Below the pieces are notes generated by a model that was not told where the DNA came from, searched no databases, and was given only the letters and a program-made list of their open reading frames with translations. A stretch of DNA of 64,000 nucleotides from Narthecium ossifragum (taxonomy: Eukaryota; Streptophyta; Magnoliopsida; Dioscoreales; Nartheciaceae), in NCBI GenBank assembly GCA_963920575.1, contig OY986965.1, forward strand, positions 9,748,290 through 9,812,289, written 5' to 3'. Shown piece by piece: positions 1 through 10,580 of the stretch. Position 1 is the stretch's first letter. Each line of letters begins with the position of its first letter. A program made the translations under genes and the position numbers.

Positions 1-2032
1 GCTTCGTCGGCGTTTCAGCGAGGATTCTACTTGCAAGTCGTCCACGGATTTTTCGGTAGGGATCCCATCTTTCCCTTCTTCCCGTTTCTCTTTTGCGTTC
101 TTCATTCCTGTATCTCTACCGGCGGAACCCATGGCTTTTGCCATGGATTCCGACCACTGACGCCGGCGACCAGAGCCGGTGTCCTCCGTATTCCTGTTTC
201 CTTCGTAGTCTTCAACTTCCTTTCTTCTTCCTCTTTGACCTTCCTTTCTTTCCTTCTCCCCATCCGACCATCCCCTGCATCTCAGTTAATATTATTCTTC
301 TCAGTCTGGGGATGTGAGATCGATCTCCTTACCCCTTGGGATCGATCTCATCCTTCCACTTATGGGATCTCTCATCTTTCATCGATTGAACTAATCTACA
401 AATCTATTGCAACCATGCCTCACTCTGGATCCTTTGACTCCGGATTAACTTATATAGCTGCTAGATTTTGGACTCTGGGGTGGGTACTGTGGGTGTGCAT
501 ACCTGGTTCGATGTGCATGTGTAATCTTGTGATGGTCCATGCGATTAAATCTTGTTTTTATGCAGGTGAAAGCATAGGGTAGTTTACTTTTCCTGTCCAT
601 GTGTAATGAATGTTTGTACTGCCCTTGGGCTGATTGAATAAATAAAGGAGATGCTGCCCAATTTTTCTCTAATTTTACATGTTTATTCCATTATCTTCTT
701 TTGTGCGATCACGGGGTATTTCTTCTAATTTTCTCCAGGTTTCTGCTGTTACGATCTGCCTTTCATAGGGATGTAAGCCCCGAACATACTTCGTCTTCAA
801 GATTAACTCTGATTGGCACATATGGTTTTACCTCTCCCCAAGGATACTACTTTTTCCAGGCTTATGACAACAATGTTTCATCAGGTTCTCTCTACCCCTT
901 ACCTTATTTACGTGCTTGTGGACAAACCCGCGTAAGTTGGGGGGTGTTGTATTTATAAAGTCATGCTTAATATTTTAAGGTAACCACATTTTGTACATCC
1001 CTTGAGTTGTGCCAAAGGAAGGAAATTATGAGAGTTATTGACAAAGATGCTTGTTTTAGAAATTTATTTTATGAATTATTCTGATGCTCGTCTGGTATAT
1101 AAGGGACAGTAAATTTTTACAATGCATGATATTACTTCTATACTTTAACACTTTTACCATGGTTTAAGGATAGCTTGACATATCCTACTGCACATGTTCA
1201 CTTTCACATGTTGAAGAGTTGACATTAGATTCTAAGCCTGAAACTGGGATAGATTTACAGTTCTTTGTCATGTCATAGAAGATACATGAATACATGCAAT
1301 TTTCTGTTCGAAAAAAAAAAAAAAAGTATGTGTCTGAAAGTGTAGGGTGTTCAACTTAGTAACCGGGCAGTGTGCCTAGCCAGCGGGCTGTTCGCGTAAA
1401 ACAGTTGAATTACCTGAAATGAAATGAAAAAAAAAGGGGCTTCATACTTAGTAACCGGGCAGTGTGCCTAACCAGCGTGCTGTTCGCGTAAAACGGTTGA
1501 AGTTCCTTGGAAAAAAAAAAGGAGAACAGAGATTGTTATGTGATAAGTGGAAAATATATGCTGACTCTGGATAGTGATCTTGAATAGTTGAATGTTTGGA
1601 TATAATGGAGACTCAGAAGCATGTGGAACTCTATTCACACACGGGAGTGTTAAAGTTATTTTTGATCATGAGTAAATATGTTGAAGTATTGGAAGTATGT
1701 TATGGCATGTTTTGCTTTGCTATATCTTTATGTGACTAGAAGTTGAAGAGTACGTTCATGGGTAATATTTCTGATTCATGCATTAGAGTTGATGATTCTT
1801 ATGATGGATTTCTAATGGCATAGTTAAGGGGATGTATTGATGTTTGTGTGTATCATCACCGGAAACCCTCAGGAGACTATAACTCCTCCACTGGGGCCAC
1901 CCAGGGGTTTAAAGGCTTGTTACACATGCTAAGTGTAATCGTGAGACCTACGAAAGTGGCTACTTAGGTTTACTGCTTTATGTTTATTTTTATCTTGCTT
2001 TGCTGGAGACTAGCAAAGATCAAGTTGGGGGG
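1..2032 (+). mobile_element. 3' non-coding internal part of a Tat/Athila-like LTR retrotransposon
   Basis: This stretch ends in a purine-rich tract (AAGTTGGGG, about 2022-2032) directly before an LTR that begins TGTGATAACG. That is the usual arrangement of polypurine tract and 3' LTR. I see no gag or pol homology here; the ORFs are short and T/C-rich. A second purine-rich AAGTTGGGGGGTG occurs near 932-945, so part of the region may be duplicated or older LTR-derived sequence. Two GATCGATC palindromes lie at about 317-350. Assignment to the Tat/Athila group rests only on the long non-coding 3' region and the style of the polypurine tract, so the lineage is uncertain. Confidence 0.5.
1354..1501. 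repeat. Direct duplication of a 56-bp unit
   Basis: Two near-identical units of about 56 bp (1354-1409 and 1446-1501) share ACTTAGTAACCGGGCAGTG and end in GTTGAA. They are separated by about 36 bp containing an A-run. No coding meaning is apparent. The duplication lies in the non-coding 3' part of the retrotransposon. Confidence 0.8.
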
Positions 2033-3593
2033 TGTGATAACGCGTGAAAAGTGCACAAATCGCCCCTTTAACTAGGTCCTGTTAGCCTCCGAGCAATGCT
2101 ATTTTGATGGTCTATTGTGCATTTCAGGTATAAGAGCCTTCAACGAAGGTTAGATCAAGTTTGGGGCTAAAACGAAGTGATTCTGGCAATCCTGCGTGAA
2201 GGAGATCGATCTGCATCCTAATGGAGATCGATCTCATTATTCCAGCAAGAAGCGGTCCAGTCGAAGCAAAGGAGATCGATCTTCATCATGAAGGAGATCG
2301 ATCTTGGTCGGGCGTATTCCAGATCCAGAGTTCGCAGAACGAAGGAGATCGATCTTCTTCCCTATGGAGATCGATCTCATTTTATGCTGGGAGAAAAATA
2401 AAGGGCTGAGATTTAATCCGAGTTAGGGTTTTATTAAGGCCTATAAATAGGTGTTAGGGGAGGATTTTTGGCAGCCACCCATAGGCGAATTTTCCTCTCC
2501 TCCTGGGTGTTTCCTTGGCTCTTCTTCCTCCATAAACATTAGGGTTAGGTCTTGAAGATAGATCCATGGCGGGAGCGCGTCATCAACCTTCCCCGATGGA
2601 TCGTTTCTTCAAGATGAGTAGCTAAATCTTTATTCTAGGAAATTCTATGATGTAATAGGGAGTTTATTTCGGTTTTCCTATGGATCTGAGCATGTACTTT
2701 ATGATGGTTTAATGGATTAAATTCGGATTTTATATATCTATTGGTAATAGTTCTTATTGTGAATGTATTGTTTGCTCTTTGTGCCCGAATTTCGGTCTGT
2801 CTTGTCTCGAATTTTCAGAGGGTTTGCAGCCGGATTTTGTGAAAACTCAAAACACAAAAGTCGTAGATCTCTATCTTAGCTTTCCAACGAATCTTGAATC
2901 ACCTCGTTTCGAGTTCGGATGTGAAAGTTATGCTGAGATTACGATCGCTGGTTCTGAGTATTGCATGTTAGAGGCTAGGATTAGGACTTGTTCAAGTTGC
3001 TTTCATGCTAGAACCATGTTAGATCTTTGGATTTGATTCTAAACCCTAGCTTATGATTGTAGGAGTGCTAGAACCACTACCTTAATGCTAGAACCATTAA
3101 GACCTATGATTGTAACCTACAATGCACTCTTTATCTTTATCGATTAGGCGATCTCAAAGTGCTAGAACCACTTTGATTATTTTCACACCAATTATCCACT
3201 GATTTGTTCTTCATTCCGACGTAGGCTTCTAATGAATCTATGTTGAGTGATAGTGGACCTAGCCGATCTTCTATCAACATTAGAAAACCATCTTGAACTT
3301 ATTGAATTGCTCTTGTCCTAGGAATGCCTAGATAACTCTCGATTACGGATTAGAACTTCCTAGATTTTTCTCCTATTGTTATTCTCCCAATTTAGTTTAA
3401 AGACCAACTATCATCTATCTTCCTTAACTTTTGATTTAGAACTATGCACGGTATTTAGGCTTAATCCTGTTTTCCCTGTGGACCGACCCGGACTCATAGC
3501 TATCTACCCCTTAAGTAGTTAGTAGTGATTCGGATTATAAATTTGTAATTTTGGCGTCCTTGTTAAGGTAACGACACTTTTCAAGGCGTGTCA
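2033..3593 (+). mobile_element. 3' LTR of Tat/Athila-like retrotransposon
   Basis: The LTR starts TGTGATAACGCG after the polypurine tract and ends GGCGTGTCA, giving TG...CA termini and about 1.56 kb. A TATA box (CTATAAATAG, 2441-2450) lies just after an array of GATCGATC palindromes. The block GCTAGAACCA recurs at about 3006, 3068, 3088 and 3160. The LTR is inserted in a Del-type LTR whose 3' part resumes at 3594. The other LTR would lie upstream of the window, so the target-site duplication cannot be checked. Confidence 0.7.
2201..2378 (+). promoter_or_regulatory. Six-copy GGAGATCGATCT palindrome array upstream of TATA
   Basis: The 12-mer GGAGATCGATCT occurs six times at about 2201, 2223, 2273, 2293, 2344 and 2365. 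It ends about 65 bp before the TATA box at 2441. The position in U3 suggests an enhancer or protein-binding array, which is an inference. The same 12-mer recurs in reverse in the unrelated Del LTR near 9804-9863. Confidence 0.6.
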
Positions 3594-4472
3594 AAGCATT
3601 GCATGCATCTTGATTGCATTAGAGGCATCTGAGGTTAGGCGGGCGATGGGTTGATCGCCGATCCGAGGCTCTCGGGTAGCTCGGATCTAGCCTTAGGACC
3701 GCGGCTGGGTAGTCAGGATTAGGGTGTGATTGTGTAATCAGGTCTCTTGTTATTGAGGATGCACGCTAGTTGACTCTGATCAGTGTTTGAGGTTTAGAGG
3801 TCGTGTTGTCTTCCAAAGCCAAGTGCTAAGGATGGATGTTGATGCATCCCTGACGTGTTTCCCCAAGGCTTGGTATTCCAGCTTGGGTAAGGGTGATCTT
3901 GCATGTTACTGTTCCTTGGTCTCCTGGTAACATGTTCAGGAGAGAGGTTTCATGACAGGAGCCCTTGGGACATCAACTGGGTTATGGGACCCGTGGCATC
4001 CGTTAGACTTAGGCTGGGAGACAACACTGTTGTTGTTTTCCTCCCTTCAGTGTGTCGTAGAGTAGAACCCTACTGATCTTATCGCTCACTCCTACTCGGG
4101 CTGCGTTTGCAGGTGCAGGCGGCAGTTCTTCTTCAGTAGAGCTGACGGATCAGCTGTGGTGGCGCGACTACATCCAGAGGTGTTTGAGGTTGCCGGAGGA
4201 CGACTGTTGTACTTTTGGCAGATTTTGTAAATTGTAAACATATTTGAGAAATTCTGGAATTACTGTATAATATTCTTTCTTTGGAAGATTTGTATCAACT
4301 GTTGAATAGTACAACTGATGTTATGTAAATTGAATTTCTGTTTCACCTCTGAGATATAATTTGTTTTAGTTTTTTTTATAATTCCGCTTTGTATCGCGCC
4401 AGCTAGAGATGAATAGTGTAGGTTTCCCCTCACGCCTCGTCCTGGATGGGTTTTCTGGGTCGGGGTGTGACA
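3594..4472 (+). mobile_element. 3' part of a Del/Tekay-type LTR
   Basis: The sequence contains the conserved Del LTR block: hairpin GGCGAT/ATCGCC at 3642-3659, hairpin GATCCGAG/CTCGGATC at 3660-3687, AGTAG-AACC-CTACT at 4061-4074, and CTGCGTTTGCAGGTGCAG near 4102. It ends GGGTCGGGGTGTGACA at 4472. Its 5' part lies outside the window, beyond the nested element that ends at 3593. The following sequence (4473-4581) continues the minus-strand Del element, so this looks like an LTR inserted there. Confidence 0.75.
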
Positions 4473-4581
4473 TGGGATCTCTGTGGTAAGCCCTTAGAGA
4501 ATGCCGGTGGAACTGCCTGGCACCTCTCGGCCTGCAACTGTGCCTCCCCTGCTAAAGCGCAGTTTAGAACCGCAGCGTACA
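4473..4581 (-). pseudogene. Displaced internal fragment of minus-strand Del element
   Basis: This 109-bp piece ends at GTACA (4577-4581), the same five bases that resume at 7395-7399. Removing the plus-strand insertion 4582-7394 joins it to the minus-strand gag remnant at 7400-7653. I do not recognise conserved gag residues in it, so its identity rests on the target-site duplication. Confidence 0.5.
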
Positions 4582-4650
4582 TGTGAGGGCCCGTCCCTCC
4601 GACATGGCTCGAGCGCGTGGGTCGAGAGCCGCTTTCCTGTTGGTTTGTTT

Positions 4651-4880
4651 CCACATTCCAGATCCATCTCACGTGATCAGACACGACGACATTGAGGTTG
4701 AGGAGGACGCCACCTACATAGAGCAGCCAGTGCAGATCTTGGACAGACGGGATCAGGTGCTGAGAAGCAGATCGCTACCGTTGGTCATGGTCAGATGGAG
4801 GCATGGCAGTGCAGAGAGTCTGACATGGGAGTGAGAGGATCGCATGCATCGGGAGTTTCCCCGACTGTTCACCTCTTTAG
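4651..4880 (+). pseudogene. Chromovirus pol C-terminal remnant (integrase/chromodomain end)
   Basis: In the frame starting near 4651 the translation runs ...HVIRHDDIEV, then EQPVQILDRRDQVLRSR and VMVRWRHGSAESLTWE. After an in-frame TGA (4832-4834) it continues EDRMHREFPRLF. This matches the end of pol in Del/Tekay chromoviruses, where a short basic segment and a W...E..TWE.E chromodomain-like motif precede the 3' untranslated region. Everything upstream in pol is missing. The stop sits inside the conserved TWE.E motif, so the fragment is dead. Family assignment is from motif memory; no search was run. Confidence 0.75.
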
Positions 4881-5012
4881 GTAATTCCTTGTTGTGGGCG
4901 TTGGCGCCCCTAGTTGTAGCTTTGTTTGTGCAGGTAGGCCTAGTTGATTCTTTTTCTCCCGGCTTCATCCTTATTGAATTTCGGGACGAAATTCTTTTTA
5001 AGGTTGTTAGGT

Positions 5013-7394
5013 TGTGAGGGCCCGTCCCTCCGACCTGGCTCGACCGCGTGGGTTGAGAGCCGCTTTCTTGTTGGTTTGTTTTCACGTCCAGTACGATCGG
5101 GCGATCGTATGGTGATTTTTAGTCCTAGGGGCATTTTGGTAAATATGCCCTCTGGTGGTCAGTTTCACACACGGCCTTGGATTGATATATGTGTTTGATT
5201 AGAACCTTAAGGGCGCGTCCGATCGGAAGATCGGAGCTCGATCGGGAAAGATCGAATCGGACGGCTGAGATCAATCCTAATCTCTTTGTAAGGCATGTCC
5301 CTTTCTCTCTCTTTCTTTCTCTTCTCCTGTCACTTTCGCTCTCTCTCTCCTATGGTTGTACTAGGGCTTCGGAGCGCGGCTTTCGAGGAGCGGAGTTTGA
5401 CGATCGGAGTTGAGGGATCGGAGGAGGAGCTGCCCTACTTGCTCAAGTAGGTGTTTCTACCTCGATCTTATGATCGGGTTCTCCTAGGATAGGTTTTATG
5501 TGCTTTCGCTGCAGGAATACATGTTAAAATGTTGTGTAGCTTATAGCACATGTGGTGTGGTTTGATTTAAGTATTCCTACCTTGCGAATTCCGTATTTTA
5601 ACGGCTCGTTTCTGTATTATCGCCGTTTTGCCGGTTTTCGACCGTTTTGACCTAGATAGGAGATTTAACCATCAAAATCGTGATTTTTTCGCATCATTGG
5701 TTTCCCCATCGTTGATTATGCATGCTTGCAAAGTTTCATCAACTTCCAACTTGATTTGATCCTTCAAATCCAAGAAATTGGATTTGCGACACTGTTCTGA
5801 TGAACTGTGCCTAAGGCTCGACGGTCGATCGGTGGATCGACCGTCAAGCGTTGATACGGTCTTCCTGGGCCTGACGGTCGACCGTCGGATCGACCGTCAG
5901 GTTCTGTCTGGTTTTTGGTCTCCCAGGGTCGATGCTCGGATCGACCGCGGGATCTTCTCTTTTTTCGATTTGCCTCACGGTCGACCGTCGGATCGACCGT
6001 CAGGCTCTGTTTGGTTTTGGGCTTCCCAGGGTCGATGTCCGGATCGACCGTCGCCCTTATGGTTTTCCTCGTTTTGGTCTCACGGTCGACCGTGGCCTCA
6101 CGGTCGACCGTCGGATCGACTGTCGCATCGACCGTGGGCCCTTGAGCATTGTTTTCTGGCTTTTCTTGAATGGCTTTCATTCGTGATTGATATCTAAACA
6201 TGTTGGGAAGTTTGCATGTTGTTTTCATGGAGTTTTCAAGGGATTTCTATTGAGATTGAGGATTGAATCGCGTGTATATCCCTTTTGAGTAAATTGATGG
6301 TTTGGCTTGCATTTAAATACATGTTTGGTTGGTAATTAAACGCTTGTTTGATTGCTTAGCCATTAGCTAGCTATAAGTGCTAGCTAATGTGGAATTGTGG
6401 AACCTTAGCCTCTTGCCGGTGAGTGCCGAGGGCTATTGTATATCTGTTGAACCTATAATTGATGATGTGGCATATAGAGACATCTAGGATAGATGTTTGT
6501 ATAGGTTCATGCATTGTATGCATTAGAGGCATGTCAGGTTAGGCGGGCGATGGGTTGATCGCCGATCCGAGGCTCTCGGGTAGCTCGGATCTAGCCTTAG
6601 GACCGCGACTGGGTAGTCAGGATTAGGGCGTGATTGTTTAATCAGAATATCATGTTATTGAGGATATACGATAGTTGGTTGAGATCTTTGCTTGAGGTTT
6701 AGAGGTCGTGGTGCCTTCCCAAGGCCGAGTACTAAGGATGGTTGTCGATGTCCCTGACATGGTCCCCAGTCAGTGATTTTCTGCTGGGTAACGGTGATCC
6801 TACTAGTTCTGGTTCTTGTTCCTCCCAGCGTGTTGGTTGATGTTCCCAGCGTGGTCGGTTGAGAAGAGTAGGATCCCTTGGGGAATCGATAGGGGTTATG
6901 GGACCCCATGGCACTCCTTAGACTTGAGAGGGGAGATACCACCGTTGTTGTTTTCCTCCTTTCAGTGTGCCGTAGAGTAGAACCCTACTGAGCTTATCGC
7001 TCACTCCTATCCGGGCTGCGTTTGCAGGTGCAGACGCCAGTTCTTCAGCAGTAGAGTCGGCGGGATCGGTCTTTGGCGGCGCAAGTACTTCCAGAGGCGT
7101 CTGAGGTTGCTATAGGAAGACTGTTGTACTTTTTGCTAGTTTTGTATATTATAAACATCTTCGAGGACTTTTGGGATTTTTGTATAAATCGTTCCCTTGG
7201 AAGAGTTTGATAAAGAATTTTTGTAACCGTACAACTTGGTGTATATATATGAATCGAATATCTGTTTTACCTCTGGAATATAAATTGTTTAAATTTATCT
7301 GTCTTTTCGCATTGTATCGCGCCACTTGGAGATGAATAGTGATAGGAACCCTCACACCCCGTCCTATATGGGTTTTCTGGGTCGGGGTGTGACA
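5013..7394 (+). mobile_element. Del/Tekay 3' LTR
   Basis: The LTR begins TGTGAGGGCCCG after the GACGAAATT-type polypurine region and ends GGGTCGGGGTGTGACA, about 2.38 kb. It contains a degenerate AGTAGG/CTACCT hairpin near 5445-5462, a dense array of TCGACCG-type palindromes (5814-6140), and the conserved hairpin pair at 6546-6591. It also has AGTAG-AACC-CTACT at 6976-6989 and CTGCGTTTGCAGGTGCAG near 7017. ORFs in this span are by-products of the palindrome arrays. Confidence 0.8.
5814..6140. repeat. Array of GGTCGACC/GGATCGACC palindromes
   Basis: About a dozen short palindromic words (ACGGTCGACCGT, GGATCGACCGTC, GGTCGATCGGTGGATCGACC) are spread over 330 bp between T-rich spacers. They lie downstream of the AGTAGG hairpin of this LTR. 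They are related in style to the GATCGATC arrays of other LTRs in the window but occupy a different position. The dense inverted symmetry creates spurious ORFs on both strands. Confidence 0.75.
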
Positions 7395-7399
7395 GTACA

Positions 7400-7653
7400 C
7401 CTGGAAATGGTGGGAACCGGCCTGCTGAAACTCCAACAAGACCGCCACAGCGGTCCGCCCATCGACGGGAGCGAGGACCACCTCCTCAGTGAGAAGGGCC
7501 TCCTCCCGTGCGACCGAAACCGTCACTGGTGATAGCGTAGTCCGTCTAGCTCGGACCCGCCCTGACAGGTGCCACCCTGTCTGGTAAGGCGGGTCGACCA
7601 AGTCATGCCCCACCCTGACCAACACAAGAAGGTCGGTCTCGAGCTCTCGACAT
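7400..7653 (-). pseudogene. Del/Tekay gag N-terminal remnant
   Basis: On the minus strand an ATG at 7653 immediately follows ...GATTACGCAG. The translation begins MSRARDRPSCVGQGG and soon meets stops. In another frame the region reads RVRARRTTLSPVTVSV and APVDGRTAVAV, matching the gag start at 63604 of this window (RVVRARRIVPSPVAVSV, PADGRASVAI). The gag is frameshifted and cut at 7395-7399 by the plus-strand insertion. Gag would form the capsid of the retrotransposon particle; this copy is not functional. Confidence 0.7.
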
Positions 7654-7842
7654 CTGCGTAATCACCAACGATAAACGAGTGTCCACTCGTCAGAAAATGG
7701 CAAAATAACCAACACAGCAAAAAGCAAAAACGCATAACACATCACAAAGGAGCATGCACGGATGTTCTAGACATAGAACTATCCCATCCCACGCTCAATC
7801 TCAACCGAATTCTAATCCTATCCCTGGGACCTACAGCCTAAG

Positions 7843-7854
7843 CTCGGATACCAA
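7843..7854 (-). other. Primer binding site (tRNA-iMet type)
   Basis: The reverse complement reads TGGTATCCGAGC, one mismatch from TGGTATCAGAGC, the 3' end complement of plant initiator tRNA-Met. It lies 2 bp inside the LTR end at 7857. Confidence 0.8.
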
Positions 7855-7856
7855 GC

Positions 7857-10086
7857 TGTCGCGCCCTAACCCGCGAAAGCCCAATCGGGCCCGGCGACAC
7901 GAACCAGAACCTAACTAAATGCGGAATAATTTTGGCGAGGGGTTGCCTCGAATCTACCGGTCTCCTTAAACAATTCACAAGCACCTTTATTATAACAATA
8001 ATTTCAAACTTCAACAAGATACAACACGATATAATTCAAAATTCTCGAAAGGGTTAACATTTATACAATATACTCCCGTAGGAGACTATTTAAACAAAAG
8101 AGTGTAGATGACGATCACCGCTCCTCAACACCTCAAGACGCCGTTGCGCCACCAAACACCTGCATGGTAGGGGATACTGAAGTAAAGCTAACGCCTGCAC
8201 ATGCAAAAACGCAGCCCGAGTAAGAGTGAGCACTAAGCTCAGTAGGGTTCTATACTACGACACACAGAAGGAAGAGGGAAACACAGCAGTGTCGCCCTCT
8301 AATAAGGCCTAGGTGTACACAGGGGTCCCAGAACCCCACCGAGTATCCCTGAACGCAGGAAACCAGCACTGCCGACAGGAAATGGCACCGCTGAGTAGGC
8401 ACACCCTCTACTCAGGAGTCGTAGATCACCGGCTACCCTCAGCACCCAGCTCGAGGCCGACACAGACTTCTAAAACATCAATCAACAAGTGTTCAAGTCA
8501 TCCAGGTCTATCATCAAAATTGACTGAACACAACCATTCGAAAATGGACCAAGCTACCCAACCTCGGTCCTAGGGCTAAATCCGAGCTTCCAAGCCTCGG
8601 GACGGCGACCCACAAAATCGCCCACGCCCTAACCTTATGCAACTAATGCACAACCAGAATGCATGCTATGATCATGCGCAGGTAAGAAGTAAGCATGCAA
8701 CAATATGATGAAATAACACACAAGTCTAACTGGATTGTTGCAGCGATACTACCGACCACTGCCAGCCAATCCGTAGCGGGTCTCGGCATTATGACGCTAC
8801 CGCGACCATCAACTGCAGACTCTTGCAACGGGAAGCAACCCCAAAAACTTAGATGAACAGTATAATATAATATTATATGTTTTGAACATATAATATTATT
8901 TTAAATCACCAAGAACCTGTACTTAAAGGCCAAGTGACCTCGTCGATCCGACGTCCAAACGATGTCGGATTCGAAATTTAACCTAGACATCCATAGATAA
9001 ACATGTTGGGGTCAACATATCTAAAACCGGGAAACATCTGACTGCTCAATCACCGGAAAAACTCTAATCAAAATCATCAAATCTCACTAGTTACCTCTAA
9101 TTGCTGCAGCATAGCCCATCCGTAGAAAACTCATAAAAAAATCATAGAAAAATTAGACAATTATGAAATTGGTTGGGTTTGAGAGTAGACGCAAAGATCT
9201 ACAACTCTTATATTCATCATAAATCAAGATCATACGTATTGATTGAAAAACACGCTGTAAACCAGCTGTCCTTCAAGAACAGCAGAAACCGGAAAATCCA
9301 AGTTTAAACATGCTTAAATCCTACTAAAATCTCAATCAAATCTTATGAAACTTAGAACAGAAATTAAGATAAGCAAGAGCCAGCTAACAACATGAAGAAC
9401 ACCTAGATCTACCGGCTATATTAAGAGAAAACCCAAAAACAACTCAAGTAGAAACCTACCGGATTGCGTAAACCTCGGCTGAATCCCCGTTGTACGAGCA
9501 ACAAAATGGCTTCAAACAAAGCTAAAGATCTTCCTCTCGCTTCCACGAATCCAACGAGCCCTCAAGCACTCAAAATGATGGCCGGAGGAGGGAGAACGGA
9601 GGGGAAGAAGATGGCTGTCGGAAACAGGGGAAACAAGGCCGCGGGATGTAGGAAGAAGGAGAAGGAAGAAGAAGGAGAAAGAGGAAGAAGGAGAAGGAAA
9701 AGCCACGGAAGGGGAAGAAGAAGAGGATAAGGGAGATTGTGGAGAGCGACAACCAACGACGGCGTCCACTCAGAAATCCACTGTCATGACTTTCTAGCAC
9801 AGGAAGATCGATCTCCTTAGCAAGGAAGATTGAACTCCTTAGTAAGGAAGATCGATCTCCTTCACCCAGAAACTCAAATTTGGGCTAAAACACAAGCCCA
9901 AGCTCAGATCTTCTGATCCCAAGTCCACCTAACCGTTCTAATCAAACACTAATACAAACACGGTCAGTGTGTGCACACGCGGGTGTGAAACAAACTGATA
10001 AGGCGTAATTTACAAAATTACCCTTATAGTCCACAACGAGCCACGGGCCTGACTTAGGGGGTCGACCCAAGAGTAGAGGGACAGGA
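7857..10086 (-). mobile_element. Del/Tekay 5' LTR, minus strand, 5' end truncated
   Basis: On the minus strand the LTR ends in GGGCGCGACA at 7857, adjacent to the primer site. Its beginning reads ...CCTGTCCCTCTACTC near 10086, but the first bases (TGTGAGGACC) are replaced by LINE sequence, so the start is truncated or mutated. It carries GAAGAAGGA-rich sequence (9580-9730), a GGTAGG/CTAC hairpin remnant at 9448-9460, a GATCGATC array at 9804-9865, and hairpin GGCGA/TCGCC near 8596-8620. The AT-rich word TATAATATTATAT occurs near 8865. Confidence 0.75.
9804..9865 (-). promoter_or_regulatory. GGAGATCGATCT array in Del LTR
   Basis: Three units about 26 bp apart read AAGGAGATCGATCTT on the minus strand; the middle one is mutated to a GATTGAACT form. 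The core 12-mer is identical to that repeated six times in the LTR at 2201-2378, although the two LTRs are otherwise different. Confidence 0.6.
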
Positions 10087-10455
10087 TATTGCTCCTACCC
10101 ACCAGTCCCGGAGGATGTTTGCGCGGCAGGACGCATTGAGCTCCCAACACAGGTGTTTGCGAAGTATACTCGCGGCGTTGCAGATGGAGCGCTAGAGGCT
10201 AGAGGTTGAGGAGGAACTTTTGTGAAGAGGTAGAATCCCTGTGAGCTTGTACTTGACATGGCAGATGGTGGTCCAAATGCTCTCATGTGTGTTGAGGAAC
10301 CTGGCAGCTCGTTTGATCCTCAAGGCTAGCTGCCATTTCTTCAACTCTTTGAGACCAAGGCCTCCTTGCGCTCTGTGTTGGCATATGACCTCCCATGCCA
10401 CCTTGGAGAGGGATCCTTTCTTCCCTTGCTATGAAAAATCCCGAGCCAGCGCGGA
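10087..10455 (-). pseudogene. LINE ORF2 downstream fragment (post-RT region)
   Basis: The minus strand encodes AWEVICQHRAQGGLGLKELKKW, the W-x-V-x-x-x-x-x-x-GGLG-x-K-x-L motif that follows the reverse transcriptase in plant L1 ORF2. It is followed by ALRIKRAARFLN and ILRDWW. This piece is the continuation of the LINE at 16129-17099. The two were split by a solo LTR flanked by GCGGA duplications (10451-10455 and 16124-16128). It abuts the truncated Del LTR at about 10086. Confidence 0.8.
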
Positions 10456-10580
10456 TGTGAGGACCCGTTCCTCTGATCTGGTTCGACCGCGTGGGTCGAG
10501 AGCCTTGGCCTTGTGACCCCTTGGGAAATTTGGTAAATTGCTCCTTAGTGGTTGGTTTCACACTCGCGTTGTGCACACAC

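Larger units (their letters stand above)
4582..7394 (+). mobile_element. Internally deleted Del/Tekay element with TSD GTACA
   Basis: The element starts with about 70 bp of LTR 5' end (TGTGAGGGCCCGTCCCTCC at 4582). It then jumps to the C-terminal end of pol, the 3' untranslated segment with GGGACGAAATTCTTTTTAAGG, and a full 3' LTR from 5013 to 7394. Identical GTACA pentamers flank it (4577-4581 and 7395-7399), so it is a real insertion that lost most of its 5' LTR, gag and pol, probably by unequal recombination. It lies in the gag of the minus-strand Del element. Confidence 0.8.

Noticed and set aside
31..582. 183-codon plus-strand ORF at the window start
   Set aside because: T/C-rich sequence with no domain, inside the non-coding 3' part of a retrotransposon.
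5764..6228. Overlapping ORFs on both strands (up to 154 codons)
   Set aside because: They are generated by palindromic TCGACCG words in an LTR; the translations are simple RSTVGSTV-type repeats in every frame.
9464..9730. Lys/Glu/Arg-rich ORF
   Set aside because: It is the GAAGAAGGA-rich leader-like part of a minus-strand LTR; the same composition recurs at 40660-40810.
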